Of a DNA stretch of 43,951 nucleotides, positions 8,553 to 16,311 are shown piece after piece. The first letter of the stretch is position 1; every line of letters starts with the position of its first letter. The DNA comes from JARRRL01 sp037380725 (lineage in GTDB: Bacteria; Pseudomonadota; Gammaproteobacteria; Pseudomonadales; JANQJO01): assembly GCA_037380725.1 (NCBI GenBank), contig JARRRL010000008.1, positions 1 through 43,951 of the forward strand, given 5' to 3'. The notes beneath the pieces are model-generated. The model had not been told where the DNA came from, did not search any database, and saw nothing but the letters and a program-made list of their open reading frames with translations. The position numbers were made by a program, and so were the translations under genes.

Positions 8553-9017
8553 ATGCATTCAAAGAAAAAAAGCAGCTTCTCCTATGAAAATCCAGAAAAC
8601 AGCCCTGGATACTTGCTGGGGCGGGCATCCACGATTTGGCATCAAGCCATCAAATCACGCCTCGATCCGCTCAATATTAACCTAAGCTGTTTCAGCATTC
8701 TGGCTGCAATATTATGGCATGAAGAACAAGGCAACGAAGTACGTCAAAGCAACTTGATCCAGCTCACCAAGCTTGACAAGATGACAGTATCAAAATCAAT
8801 TCGTTCCATCGAAAAAACAGGATTCATTACTCGAAGAGAAGATCCATGCGATGCCCGAGCCCGGGTCATTAAGTTGACGGCAAAAGGCAGACGTTTTTCC
8901 AAAGAAGCCGTACGATGTGTGGAGGAGGAAGACAAAATATTTTTCTCAACACTGAATCAGAAAAATCAAGACCTTTTAAAAAGTGTTTTGAAAATACTCA
9001 TTCATCCTCCAGCCTAA
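8553..9017 (+). CDS. MarR-family transcriptional regulator
   Basis: A 154-residue winged-helix protein. The segment NLIQLTKLDKMTVSKSIRSIEKTGFITRREDPCDARARVIKLTAKG (about residues 65-110) is the MarR recognition helix and wing, with the conserved Asp-x-Arg turn (DPCDARA) and LTxKG end. The flanking helices would form the dimer. AAGGA lies nine bases before the ATG. MarR proteins usually repress a neighbouring gene and release DNA on binding small phenolic or drug-like ligands. The nearest candidates are its own promoter, the polyketide operon 1.4 kb to the left and the lectin gene to the right. An aromatic polyketide would be a plausible ligand, but this is speculation. Confidence 0.88.
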   Translation: MHSKKKSSFSYENPENSPGYLLGRASTIWHQAIKSRLDPLNINLSCFSILAAILWHEEQGNEVRQSNLIQLTKLDKMTVSKSIRSIEKTGFITRREDPCDARARVIKLTAKGRRFSKEAVRCVEEEDKIFFSTLNQKNQDLLKSVLKILIHPPA

Positions 9018-9089
9018 GCACCAAGCCGTGAAACCACACCCAATTCATTATTCACAAACTGTCTCTCTTCAGATCAAGCGCGCTGAAAA

Positions 9090-9152
9090 GCGCGCGACTC
9101 AGTGACACCGCATTCATGACACAATTTTTGATGTCTGAGTGCTTTAGCGCGC
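9090..9152. repeat. Interrupted inverted repeat downstream of marR
   Basis: Left arm GCGCGC (9090-9095), ACTCAG (9097-9102), ACA (9105-9107) pairs with right arm TGT (9132-9134), CTGAGT (9135-9140), GCGCGC (9147-9152), with small asymmetric spacers. A second GCGCGC at 9079-9084 could pair instead with the one at 9090. No T-run follows, so a simple terminator is unlikely. It could be a structured transcript end or a protein site. Confidence 0.5.
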
Positions 9153-9742
9153 ACAGTATGCGTGTTTCATTATCACATCATCACATCTGGATCACCTCAG
9201 ATTTTCAGATTGAAGCTCCCTAAGGTCTTCCCGCTAAACGTTAACAAGGGCTCAATGCGTGTGTAATTGATTGATCATTCTGTACGGTGCCACACAAATA
9301 CGCTTAACGGTACCGCCCTAGTCATTCAAACGTTTTGGTCTGCGCAGGGCCACCGCCTTCAACATCACTGTTTAATAAATTTGATGCGCATTTTTTGTGC
9401 CTCTCAAAACCAAATCGTGTGTATCGATCACATTCACCTAGCTATAAATGCTTACTCCACTCTATTGAGAATTTTCGCGGCGACTGCAATATCCAAATGA
9501 TATCGACTCGTCCTGTGTGTATAGCGTATGGATAAAAAATAATATAAAATTAAGAAACTCAAGATCACTTTATGTCCACTTTTCTAAAACTCATTCCGAT
9601 AAGTTGCATCATTAAGTCCGTCAGTTATACTCGATCGGCAGCTTTTAAACTGACTGTATCATCAGAGCTGCATCATACAGATGCGTTAATGCACATGATC
9701 GATACTACCCGATCAGTGCTCCATTCAGATAAGGAGTGTCAA

Positions 9743-10576
9743 ATGGCTCTATACCAAGTGGAAAATCAATGGGGAGGCAACAACGCGCCCTGGCATCAAG
9801 GTGGAAAATGGCTTCTAGGCGCTCGCGCCGATCAAGCCATTGTTGAAATAGATATTAATTCACCCGATGGCGGCGAAACCTTTCAAGGTTCCATTACCTA
9901 TTCAGGAGAAGGACCCATCGGATTTCGTGCCACACGAAATGGTGCCAATAATTATTTTGTTGAAAACCAATGGGGTGGTAACAGCGCTCCCTGGCACGAT
10001 GGTGGACAATGGATCATTGGATTTCGTACAGGCCAAAACGTCGTGGCACTGAACGTCAAATCCAGCGATAATGGCAACAGCCTTACGGGATCCATGACCT
10101 ATGCCGGAGAAGGCCCAATTGGCTTTAAAGGCGCTTTGTCTGCAGGCGAAGCCTATTCTGTGGAAAACCAATGGGGTGGCAACAGTGCTCCTTGGCACAT
10201 TGGTGGTCAATGGGCATTAGGCGCTCGAGCCAACCAAAACGTTGTGGCCATTGACATTACATCAAATGATAATGGCAAAACCCTGAATGGCACTATGACG
10301 TACGCCGAAGAAGGTCCCATCGGTTTTCGCGCTACCCTCATTGGGAGTAACAATTACCAAGTTGAAAATCAATGGGGCGGCAGTACGGCGCCTTGGCATC
10401 CCGGTGGCTTATGGGTCATTGGCTATCGAGCGGGTCAAAACGTTGTTGCACTGAAAGTACAATCCAGTGACAAAGGCGTATCGCTCACCGGTAACATGAC
10501 GTATAATGGTGAGGGACCGATTGGATTTAAAGCGTCGCTCAATACATCCCAAGAGCAAAAAGGACAAGCCGCTTAA
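9743..10576 (+). CDS. Four-repeat OAA-family high-mannose lectin
   Basis: From the ATG at 9743 the product has 277 residues made of four tandem repeats of about 67. Each repeat opens with VENQWGG(N/S)xAPWH and closes with MTYxGEGPIGF(R/K), the signature of the Oscillatoria agardhii agglutinin homologue (OAAH) family. Known members have two repeats (one beta-barrel, two sugar sites) or four (two barrels), as in the Myxococcus haemagglutinin, and bind the Man3-Man6 core of high-mannose glycans. The third repeat has AEEGPIG where the others have GEGPIG, next to the sugar-contacting Glu. AAGGAG lies seven bases before this ATG; an open frame extends 57 codons upstream to 9572, but that part is unrelated to the lectin fold. 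No signal peptide is present. Candidate roles are adhesion, biofilm or defence. Confidence 0.95.
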   Translation: MALYQVENQWGGNNAPWHQGGKWLLGARADQAIVEIDINSPDGGETFQGSITYSGEGPIGFRATRNGANNYFVENQWGGNSAPWHDGGQWIIGFRTGQNVVALNVKSSDNGNSLTGSMTYAGEGPIGFKGALSAGEAYSVENQWGGNSAPWHIGGQWALGARANQNVVAIDITSNDNGKTLNGTMTYAEEGPIGFRATLIGSNNYQVENQWGGSTAPWHPGGLWVIGYRAGQNVVALKVQSSDKGVSLTGNMTYNGEGPIGFKASLNTSQEQKGQAA

Positions 10577-10582
10577 ATCCAC

Positions 10583-10662
10583 ACGCTGTTTCAGCGTACG
10601 GTATTTCTATATTTCAATACCGACAAGTTCACTGCATTCGCTGGCGCTGCACACGCGCCAGC
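10583..10662. terminator. Three tandem hairpins between convergent genes
   Basis: Three perfect hairpins follow the lectin stop: ACGCTG-ttt-CAGCGT (10583-10597), CGGTATT with a ten-base loop and AATACCG (10599-10622), and GCTGGCGC-7-GCGCCAGC (10640-10662). They lie between the lectin (+) and a binding-protein gene (-) that converge here. T-runs are absent, so they may act as transcript-stabilising ends or as a bidirectional, non-canonical terminator. Confidence 0.55.
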
Positions 10663-10700
10663 AACCGATGACCAATAACGAACGTGTGCAACCCGTCCTT

Positions 10701-11693
10701 TCAATGAATCACATTATCCACCTCCGTCAATTTTTCTGGAACGATATGAATACCTTTTTGCGAAACCACTTTCATATTCACAATTTTTTTAACCGAAATC
10801 GGTTGCTGAATTTCAATACCGTCTATCGACCAGTTGGCATCCATAATATCGAAAACCATACTGGCCGCCTGTATACCCAACGCGTAATGATCCGGAACAA
10901 TAGCATAAACACCGAAATTTAAATTGGACTCCACCAGGGATTTGACGCCCACCACCACCGGAGTGCTGGAGTCACCCAACAGTGGCAGCCACGCCTTCAC
11001 AAAGGTTTCACGGTTTAGTAGGGTATTATCATTGATGATCCAAAATGCATCGACTTTCTCATCCAACAACTTGCTGATCGCAGCTCTCAATTTTCCCACC
11101 ATGTTTTGATCGCGATTGGGTAACACATGCCCCACCAGATTGATGCCTTCTAATTTCGTGTACGCGGTATTTTCATCTAACACATCCTGCATCCAAGATC
11201 GATACACCACGCCAACCTTTTTCACTTGCTGATCCAACAGAGCACGCATATTGACCAAGCTGGTCACCGCCGGGATTTCATAACGAATTCCTGTGGTGTT
11301 GCTCATTTTTTCCACTAACTTATTCACGTAGAGCGCCGCCAACGCCACAGCAGGTGGAAACGCTTGATTGGGATTTCTATTTTGATACTGCGTATATACA
11401 TTCATGGCACTGTTACCAATCAAAATAATAATATGCGGTTTTACTTTTTTAATTTCTTTTTTAATGTCACGAAAAGAGATATTTTTGCTCATCTTCAATT
11501 CAACCAATCGCAGCTCTCCTTCTACATCACTGCTTAATCCAGCCAGCACTTCGGCAAAGACTTCCCCATCGGCTCGCAGCACCAAGCCCGTTGGCTCAGC
11601 CGCCACCGTCGGCGCTGCAAAGCAAAAACAAATGAGCATCACGATATCCGGTCGCAGAAAACACACCATCATGGCTTTCAGTTTTTTGTCCAT
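10701..11693 (-). CDS. Periplasmic substrate-binding protein (ABC_sub_bind / TrpX-like)
   Basis: A 330-residue exported protein. A signal peptide with a hydrophobic core around residues 17-27 would be cut after VAA at about residue 32. The body has the two-lobed layout of the PF04392 family: HIIILIGNSAMNVY, PAVALAALYVNK, VKKVGVVYRSWMQDVLDE, KVDAFWIINDNTLLN and the 'FGVYAIVPDHYALGIQAA' segment. AGGGG eight bases before the ATG supports the start, which overlaps the preceding binding-protein gene by 16 bases. No ABC permease or ATPase is nearby. Members of this family without a transporter often sit beside sensor kinases, and here a large kinase is encoded divergently, so ligand presentation to that kinase is a reasonable inference. 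Confidence 0.82.
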   Translation of the reverse strand: MDKKLKAMMVCFLRPDIVMLICFCFAAPTVAAEPTGLVLRADGEVFAEVLAGLSSDVEGELRLVELKMSKNISFRDIKKEIKKVKPHIIILIGNSAMNVYTQYQNRNPNQAFPPAVALAALYVNKLVEKMSNTTGIRYEIPAVTSLVNMRALLDQQVKKVGVVYRSWMQDVLDENTAYTKLEGINLVGHVLPNRDQNMVGKLRAAISKLLDEKVDAFWIINDNTLLNRETFVKAWLPLLGDSSTPVVVGVKSLVESNLNFGVYAIVPDHYALGIQAASMVFDIMDANWSIDGIEIQQPISVKKIVNMKVVSQKGIHIVPEKLTEVDNVIH

Positions 11694-12391
11694 TGATCGA
11701 CCCCTAACATGGTATTCAAATGCGAATCAAATTTTTTGATGCATTTGTCCAGCTTATCTTTGACGGCGTCGTCGTTAGCCGCAAGTGCCGCTAAGCCGAT
11801 GCTCACATCCATTTCCGTTGCCACTAAATTTAATTGAGATTTCTCGCTCAAGGCACCGAATACACTTCGTGACACCAAAATAGCATTTGCCGCATTAAAG
11901 ATCAGCAAGGGCAGCAAGTCCTCCCGCTTGGTGACCCGTTTGACTTTTACGTTTTGTTTTAACAACTGATGCACGTATTCCGTCATGAGCTTACGCCCCA
12001 ACAGGTCCAAAACACCGATCGTTTTGTTTGACAAATCAGTGGTATTTATTTCTCTATCTTTCGACACCAACAGATACGGTTCCGATGTCACGCCATTTTT
12101 CAGACCAATGAAATAACTGTGATAGCCTGAGCTTTTCTCGATGACCGGCATTAAAGTTAAAATCACATCAGGATGGGTCTTATGGCTTTGGCTCACAAAA
12201 TCCTGACCACGCCCAAAAACCGTTATGCTAAAATCGGGGCAAACGGATTCCAATTTTTTCTGCAGTATGTTGGTTCGTACATCAGTCGGAACAAATACAT
12301 GCATCGTTGCATCAGCAATAGAGGTACTGAAACTCTGTGTACTGAAACTCAAGAGACAAATCGATATGACTTGGGCGATCCTGTTTTTCAT
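11678..12391 (-). CDS. Periplasmic binding protein, PhnD-like
   Basis: A 237-residue exported protein with a signal peptide (residues 1 to about 27). The pattern VFVPTDVRTNILQKKL near the start, PYLLVSKDREINTTDLSNKTIGVLD in the middle and AANAILVSRSVFGALSE later resembles small PhnD/SsuA-type periplasmic binding proteins (PF12974-like), which bind phosphonates or other small ligands. AAGGA lies eight bases before the ATG. It is the first gene of a two-gene unit with the other binding protein and is divergent from the sensor kinase across a 0.75-kb gap. No transporter partners are present. The ligand is unknown, and assignment to the PhnD superfamily is moderate. Confidence 0.65.
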   Translation of the reverse strand: MKNRIAQVISICLLSFSTQSFSTSIADATMHVFVPTDVRTNILQKKLESVCPDFSITVFGRGQDFVSQSHKTHPDVILTLMPVIEKSSGYHSYFIGLKNGVTSEPYLLVSKDREINTTDLSNKTIGVLDLLGRKLMTEYVHQLLKQNVKVKRVTKREDLLPLLIFNAANAILVSRSVFGALSEKSQLNLVATEMDVSIGLAALAANDDAVKDKLDKCIKKFDSHLNTMLGVDQWTKN

Positions 12392-13145
12392 AGCGGTGTT
12401 CCTTTAGGTCGACGCCAATGGTTCAACACAATCAAACTCAGCGTACGATCCATTACTGCTCATCATTTTTTAAATACACACATCTCGAAAACACACTTCT
12501 CGAATACAAACCACAAAGCCGTAACCGGCGCGCCCTGCCTCGATTTAGATTTCATTTGCTCTAAATAATTGCAGCTGAAAAATAAATAATACCGTATGTC
12601 ACATTACAAAAAAGACGCTGGTCAACAACAGGATAGCGTTGTGACACATCACATTAAGGCGTCAATTTAACATCACAAATTAACATCAGATCGACACACT
12701 GAAGCACAAACACGCTGGTTTAACGCGATGCAGACATCGTGCCAAGTGCTGAAGCGCCCCTCTTCTCAACACGACGGCTCCGGAAGGCAAGCCCCGGAAA
12801 GAATGAGTAGTACAAACAAACAAATACATGATAAAGAAAGTATTTTACCAACCTCATTGCCGATGTTAATCCTCAGTCAATTTTTTTCAAATTCAACAAG
12901 ATCAAAAGCACTGTTTCTAGTTTCTACTAAACTTACATGAGCAACACTGTTATAGCCATCCGTTGCGCAACTCTTTTGATCGTGATGGCACATTTTCTCA
13001 GCACTGAGCACACCGTTGATTGTTGCGTACACGCCTGTCACACGTGCCGTACACACGCATTCAAATTTGTTTGACTCTTTCATCTGAGAACGTTCATTAC
13101 GAAAAGAATGTGATACACGACAGGAGTGTGATATGGAGATTGGGC
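12392..13145. other. Divergent intergenic region, binding proteins / kinase
   Basis: This 0.75-kb stretch must hold promoters for both the binding-protein pair and the kinase gene. Short open frames in it look spurious. It contains a near-repeat 'acacatctcgaaaa / acacttctcgaata' around 12478-12506. I cannot pick a clear promoter. I looked for a riboswitch-like core and found none. Confidence 0.5.
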
Positions 13146-16100
13146 TTGAAATTTAAAAGCATCCGAAACAAACTTATTTCACGCGTAAGCGTGATATTAA
13201 TTCTCAGTTTTGTCGGCGTGCTGTCGGTTTTAAGTTTTGTCAACTATCACATTAGTGAGAAAAATTTAAAACAAACGGAAGAAAACATTCGAGCCGCCTT
13301 GATCGCCAAAGGGCGTACCTTGGTCCGCAACAACGGCCAAGCGCTGAAAGGCATGGTTGAAGATTACGCTTTTTCGGCCATTCAAAACTTGGTATCCAGT
13401 ACCGTACAAGATGATGAAGACATCGTCTACGGGATCTACATGGACACCGATCGCCAACCGTGGGTTCAGGCGGACCACAACAACCCCGAAGGCGCCGTGG
13501 TGGATCAAACCACACTGCAAGACAGCATCAGTTTGTGGGCCAGCAAATTAACAAAACAAGATTACAGACTTGCAGATTTTAATAACGAAGAAGTCTACGA
13601 ATTTGCCGCACCGGTGATGATCGACGATGAAGTGTTCGGTTACATTCGATACGCCATCTCCACACAGAAAATGCAAAACGCGTTAAAGCATGCCTCGGCC
13701 ATTCATCAAGAAAAACTGATGGAAATCATTTGCATTGTTTTGGCAGTGGGTGCATTAGCGTTTTTAAGCGGCTTTATTGCCACACGAAAAATGGCCAGAC
13801 ACATCACCACCCCCTTGGGCACACTGACCTCAGCAGCCAGCGCCATCACCGAAGGCGATTACGCCTCACCCGTTGCCGTAACCAGTAACGATGAAATTGG
13901 ATTATTGGCTAACAATTTTGACTCCATGCGTTTAACGATCCAAAAGAAGATGAACGATCTTTCGGAATTGAACGTCATTGGTGAAATTTTGGCATCACTG
14001 CGCAATCAGAATAAAGCGTTAGCTATTGTCTTAAAAACCATAAGCAGGCACTGTGGCATGAACCAAGGCAGCGTGTGTTTATTCAACGCTGATCGAGAAC
14101 TGGAAGTCAAAGCTCGCTACCCGCTCTCTGAGCAATCGGAACAGACCCTGATTGATTTTTCAGCCGATAACGGCATTTTAAGTAAAGCCATCGAACAAAA
14201 AACCATTACGCATATTTATGACATTAAAGCTCATGACAGCACGGTTATCGACAACACACCCCACACCCATCCGACTGATTCAGCATTCGACAATATTCTG
14301 CATCCCTTGATGTGCATCCCACTGCTGGACAAAGATACTCTACTCGGCGTCATCACGCTTTCGGATGCCACTCAGTCCATCGCGTTTGAAGAAAACGATT
14401 ACGAATTCATGACATCCATTACACGACTGCTGGTCATTACCATTAAGAACATTCGAATGCGTGAAATTATTGAAGAACACAACCACACCTTAGAACAAAA
14501 AGTAGAAGAACGCACCGCTGCCTTACAAGAGAAAACCAATGACATTCTGAGCATGATGCAAAATATGCACCAGGGACTGTTTACGATCATGGAGAACGGC
14601 TTAATCCACCATGAATACGCGGTGTATTTAAAAACCATATTTGAAACCGATGACATCGCTAATCGCTGTTTCATGGACTTGCTTTTTTCAAATACCAACC
14701 TGGGCAGCAACACACTGAACCAAATTGAAACCACCGTAAAATCGCTACTGGGCGAAGACGAAATGATGTTTGAAGTCAACGCACACATGTTGATCACCGA
14801 GTACACGTGTTTTTTTGGCCATTCGCGAGAAACACAAGAACGAGAAAAAATTGTACAACTGGACTGGAACCCCATCATTCAGAACGGCGTGATTGATAAA
14901 ATCATGGTTATCGTACGTGACGTGACGGAATTAAAATTTTTACAAATTGCCGCCGAAGAGCAAAAACGCGAATTGGAGATCATTGGTCAAATTCTTTCAA
15001 TTGAACCATCTAAGTTTGAGCATTTTCTCACAACATCACATGACTTTATTGACCGATGCTCACGCCTCATCAGGACCACATCCCAAAAAGATCTGAATGT
15101 CATTTCAGAATTGTTTCGAAACATGCACACTTTGAAAGGTAACGCACGCACGTATGGTTTCACCTACATCACGGATTCCATACACGACATTGAATCCACT
15201 TACGACGCACTGCGCAAAGACAAACACGTATGCTGGAACGGCAACCAACTGCTCGACGATTTAGAAAAAGCCGAACAAGACATCAAACACTACGAAATGA
15301 TTGCCCGAGACAAACTGCGTCACACCGTTGACACAGTGAGCAAAGGTGTTAACATCGACTCCGCTTCGGTACAGCAGTTACTGAATGCGTACGCCAGCAT
15401 CAATCCAAAAACATTACCCGAGCGCGTACAAAACTGGCTAGACCAAGCGTATCAGCTGGCGGCAACTTTAGATGCCATTGATTTAACCCTGGTTCTCGGT
15501 GGTGTCATTCGATCTATGTCTTCCGTAGCCAGGCAATTGAAAAAACCCGCTCCGAGCATCGTGATACCCGAACAAAAGATTTTGGTGCGCTCCGAGGCAG
15601 TCAGTCTCTTGGAAAACGTATTCATGCATCTGTTCCGCAACGCAATCGATCATGGCATAGAAAATGCCGAAGAACGTCGGAAGAAAGGGAAACCAGAACA
15701 CGGCACCATCCAACTGAGCGTCACCCGTGAACCCCATCATTTGATGCTCGCCGTCCAGGATGATGGCCGTGGTTTATCGCTTAAAAAATTAAGAGAAAAA
15801 GGAATAGAGAACGGTATTTTGGATGACCAGCAAAGCGATCCGACTGTCATCGCGAATTTGATTTTTGCCTCTGGCTTCTCAACTTCAACTCACATTTCAG
15901 GCATTTCCGGTCGTGGTGTTGGCATGGACGCGGTCAAACACTTTCTCTTGGAACAAGACGCCGACATTCAAATCGTATTGAATGAAAATGCCTCCATTGA
16001 CAACGACTATTGTGCCTTTAGCATTCACATCCGTTTACCCAACAAGCTTTGCATTACACCACCGATGCCACAATCACCACAGCGCATGGAAAATAAATAT

Positions 16101-16190
16101 TTACAATCACCCGATTCATCGGTACTCGCAAAATCCGTTCACGATATTCGATCCATTGCGTGTAAACAAAAAATCGAAAAGAACGGATAA
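13146..16190 (+). CDS. Membrane sensor kinase with HAMP, GAF, HPt and CheA-type ATPase
   Basis: About 1014 residues from a TTG at 13146 with GGAG seven bases upstream; a GTG at 13110 is the other candidate and would add twelve residues. Order of parts: membrane helix (12-32), periplasmic domain (33-192), membrane helix (193-212), HAMP (to about 272), GAF (about 275-440), a coiled coil ending in EQKVEERTAALQEK, a PAS-like region, an HPt domain with MHTLKGNARTYGF (His661 is the expected phosphosite), and a CheA-like ATPase with HLFRNAIDHGIENA (from 828), DDGRGL (about 870) and GISGRGVGMDAV (about 920). The CheW-like P5 domain of CheA is missing and no che genes are present, so this is a CheA-derived sensor outside chemotaxis. 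A cognate receiver is not adjacent. The two divergent binding proteins and the downstream TonB receptor may define its input and output. Confidence 0.85.
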   Translation: MKFKSIRNKLISRVSVILILSFVGVLSVLSFVNYHISEKNLKQTEENIRAALIAKGRTLVRNNGQALKGMVEDYAFSAIQNLVSSTVQDDEDIVYGIYMDTDRQPWVQADHNNPEGAVVDQTTLQDSISLWASKLTKQDYRLADFNNEEVYEFAAPVMIDDEVFGYIRYAISTQKMQNALKHASAIHQEKLMEIICIVLAVGALAFLSGFIATRKMARHITTPLGTLTSAASAITEGDYASPVAVTSNDEIGLLANNFDSMRLTIQKKMNDLSELNVIGEILASLRNQNKALAIVLKTISRHCGMNQGSVCLFNADRELEVKARYPLSEQSEQTLIDFSADNGILSKAIEQKTITHIYDIKAHDSTVIDNTPHTHPTDSAFDNILHPLMCIPLLDKDTLLGVITLSDATQSIAFEENDYEFMTSITRLLVITIKNIRMREIIEEHNHTLEQKVEERTAALQEKTNDILSMMQNMHQGLFTIMENGLIHHEYAVYLKTIFETDDIANRCFMDLLFSNTNLGSNTLNQIETTVKSLLGEDEMMFEVNAHMLITEYTCFFGHSRETQEREKIVQLDWNPIIQNGVIDKIMVIVRDVTELKFLQIAAEEQKRELEIIGQILSIEPSKFEHFLTTSHDFIDRCSRLIRTTSQKDLNVISELFRNMHTLKGNARTYGFTYITDSIHDIESTYDALRKDKHVCWNGNQLLDDLEKAEQDIKHYEMIARDKLRHTVDTVSKGVNIDSASVQQLLNAYASINPKTLPERVQNWLDQAYQLAATLDAIDLTLVLGGVIRSMSSVARQLKKPAPSIVIPEQKILVRSEAVSLLENVFMHLFRNAIDHGIENAEERRKKGKPEHGTIQLSVTREPHHLMLAVQDDGRGLSLKKLREKGIENGILDDQQSDPTVIANLIFASGFSTSTHISGISGRGVGMDAVKHFLLEQDADIQIVLNENASIDNDYCAFSIHIRLPNKLCITPPMPQSPQRMENKYLQSPDSSVLAKSVHDIRSIACKQKIEKNG

Positions 16191-16204
16191 CCGTTTGCGC
16201 TTGA

Positions 16205-16255
16205 TGTCGATCGGATGCTGGTCTAGCGTATAAAAATACCCCAGCATCATCGACA
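16205..16255 (+). promoter_or_regulatory. Long hairpin between kinase and TonB receptor genes
   Basis: TGTCGAT (16205-16211), two bulged bases, then GATGCTGG (16214-16221) pairs with CCAGCATC-ATCGACA (16241-16255), giving 15 base pairs. Inside, GTAT-aaaa-ATAC forms a further small stem. It starts 14 bases after the kinase stop and ends 56 bases before the receptor start. No T-run follows, so it may uncouple expression of the two genes, protect an mRNA end, or act as a leader element. Confidence 0.6.
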
Positions 16256-16311
16256 CAGCACTTGAAATACAACGCTGGAATACGCGCCCCACACTTGACA
16301 AGGGAATGATC

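Noticed and set aside
7606..8587. Several plus-strand frames of 60-120 codons
   Set aside because: They overlap each other in different frames, lack ribosome binding sites and look non-coding.
9572..9742. 57-codon N-terminal extension of the lectin
   Set aside because: The sequence is unrelated to OAA lectins, while AAGGAG precedes the ATG at 9743 and the repeat domain starts right there.
12728..12940. 70-codon plus-strand frame before the kinase gene
   Set aside because: It has no start signals and no recognisable protein pattern; it lies in a promoter region.
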